A stretch of 64,000 nt of DNA from Brachybacterium subflavum. Lineage in GTDB: Bacteria > Actinomycetota > Actinomycetes > Actinomycetales > Dermabacteraceae. The notes beneath the pieces were generated by a model. That model made no database searches. It saw nothing but the letters and a program-made list of their open reading frames with translations, and was not told the DNA's origin. Made by a program: the position numbers and the translations under genes. Below are positions 63,715 through 64,000 of the stretch, one piece after another. Every line of letters starts with the position of its first letter. Positions within the stretch are counted from its first letter, which is position 1. Where the stretch lies: assembly GCF_009299795.1 (NCBI RefSeq), contig NZ_VIGP01000005.1, positions 310,001 through 374,000 on the forward strand, in the 5' to 3' direction.

Positions 63715-64000
63715 GCGCACCACGACGCATCCAGCACCGGCCGCGGCATCTGCGGCCTGGCCCGCCCCGCGCCCGGCCCCGCCCGGCCCGGGCACGGCCC
63801 GCCGCGCAGGCCGCGCCGTCCCCCGCGTCGACCGCTCCCTCGGCCCCCGCACCCTCGGCCCCCGCGCCGTCGGCGCCCGAGCGGCCCATGCCCGCCGCCG
63901 AGGGCTCCGACTCGGCGGAGGTCTTCTCCTCGCGCACTCCGGCTCCCGCGCGCCGCACCGCGCCGGTCTCCGACGATGCGGCCGCTGCGCACGCGGCCGA
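63711..64000 (+). CDS. 5' end of a gene cut by the window edge, probably murJ
   Basis: The frame is open from ATG 63711 to the window end (96 codons). Only a basic Arg/Pro/Ala-rich cytoplasmic leader is visible (RRIQHRPRHLRPGPPRARPR, then SAPAPSAPAPSAP repeats). No membrane helix has started yet. The assignment as the lipid II flippase MurJ rests on the overlap with the DUF6049 gene and on the usual actinobacterial gene order, not on sequence. Confidence 0.5.
   Translation, partial: MSAPRRIQHRPRHLRPGPPRARPRPARARPAAQAAPSPASTAPSAPAPSAPAPSAPERPMPAAEGSDSAEVFSSRTPAPARRTAPVSDDAAAAHAA

Overview
The window is high-GC, densely packed bacterial DNA with short intergenic gaps, many GTG starts, many 4-bp stop/start overlaps (ATGA, GTGA) and A/P/G/S-rich linkers. 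Together with the cysteine-free ribosomal protein S18 and the PBP / rpsF-ssb-rpsR-rplI / CCA-transferase / DUF6049 neighbourhood, this points to an actinobacterium of the Micrococcales, most like Brachybacterium or a relative (inference from sequence style; no search was run). No rRNA operon, CRISPR array, complete IS element or prophage was seen.

1-9.2 kb: the 3' part of a tricorn-like protease gene, then small regulator/enzyme units: MFS exporter <> TetR with two matched operators, MarR <> VOC protein with two operators, an AlkA-like DNA glycosylase, a LysR regulator, an SRPBCC protein and a lipoprotein. 9.2-11.7 kb: a lower-GC island with a PD-(D/E)XK nuclease-like protein facing an AAA/STAND-like ATPase whose Walker A lysine is replaced by glutamate. 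The ATPase gene starts directly under twin GATAA-nn-TTATC palindromes. This is the best candidate for an undescribed, perhaps defensive, system.

11.9-18 kb: FGGY sugar kinase, two GNAT proteins, SGNH hydrolase, and a membrane protein with a PadR-like regulator. 18.2-31.4 kb: a LacI regulator, a SnoaL-like pseudogene, a GPH-type sugar symporter and the nickel-pincer-nucleotide system. larA-larE-larB is one overlapping operon. larC lies about 4.4 kb away on the other strand and carries a 37-histidine insert. Between them are a TIM-barrel protein, a LOG-family protein, a secreted DUF3472-like protein and a MerR(TipA-type)/VOC pair with a textbook 19-bp-spacer promoter.

31.7-44.5 kb: transporters and regulators. 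A guanidine-III riboswitch precedes a Gdx-type SMR exporter. A TetR-esterase operon diverges from an NAD-dependent epimerase across a perfect palindrome. A TetR-DHA2-SPW-SPW operon follows. 44.8-52.1 kb: a rifampin-phosphotransferase/PEP-synthase-like enzyme, MBL hydrolase, YrhK-like and DUF1345 membrane proteins, a methyltransferase and a CmpX-like channel protein. 52.3-64 kb: tRNA-Leu(CAG), an APC permease, and core genes: rpsF-ssb-rpsR-rplI, a class A PBP, CCA-adding enzyme, DUF6049 protein, and the start of a gene that synteny suggests is murJ.

Across the window there are long hairpins between genes (arms 14-26 bp, no U-tract), a small family of 60-bp palindromic intergenic repeats, and many promoters of the form TANNNT-N6-8-ATG that imply leaderless mRNAs.
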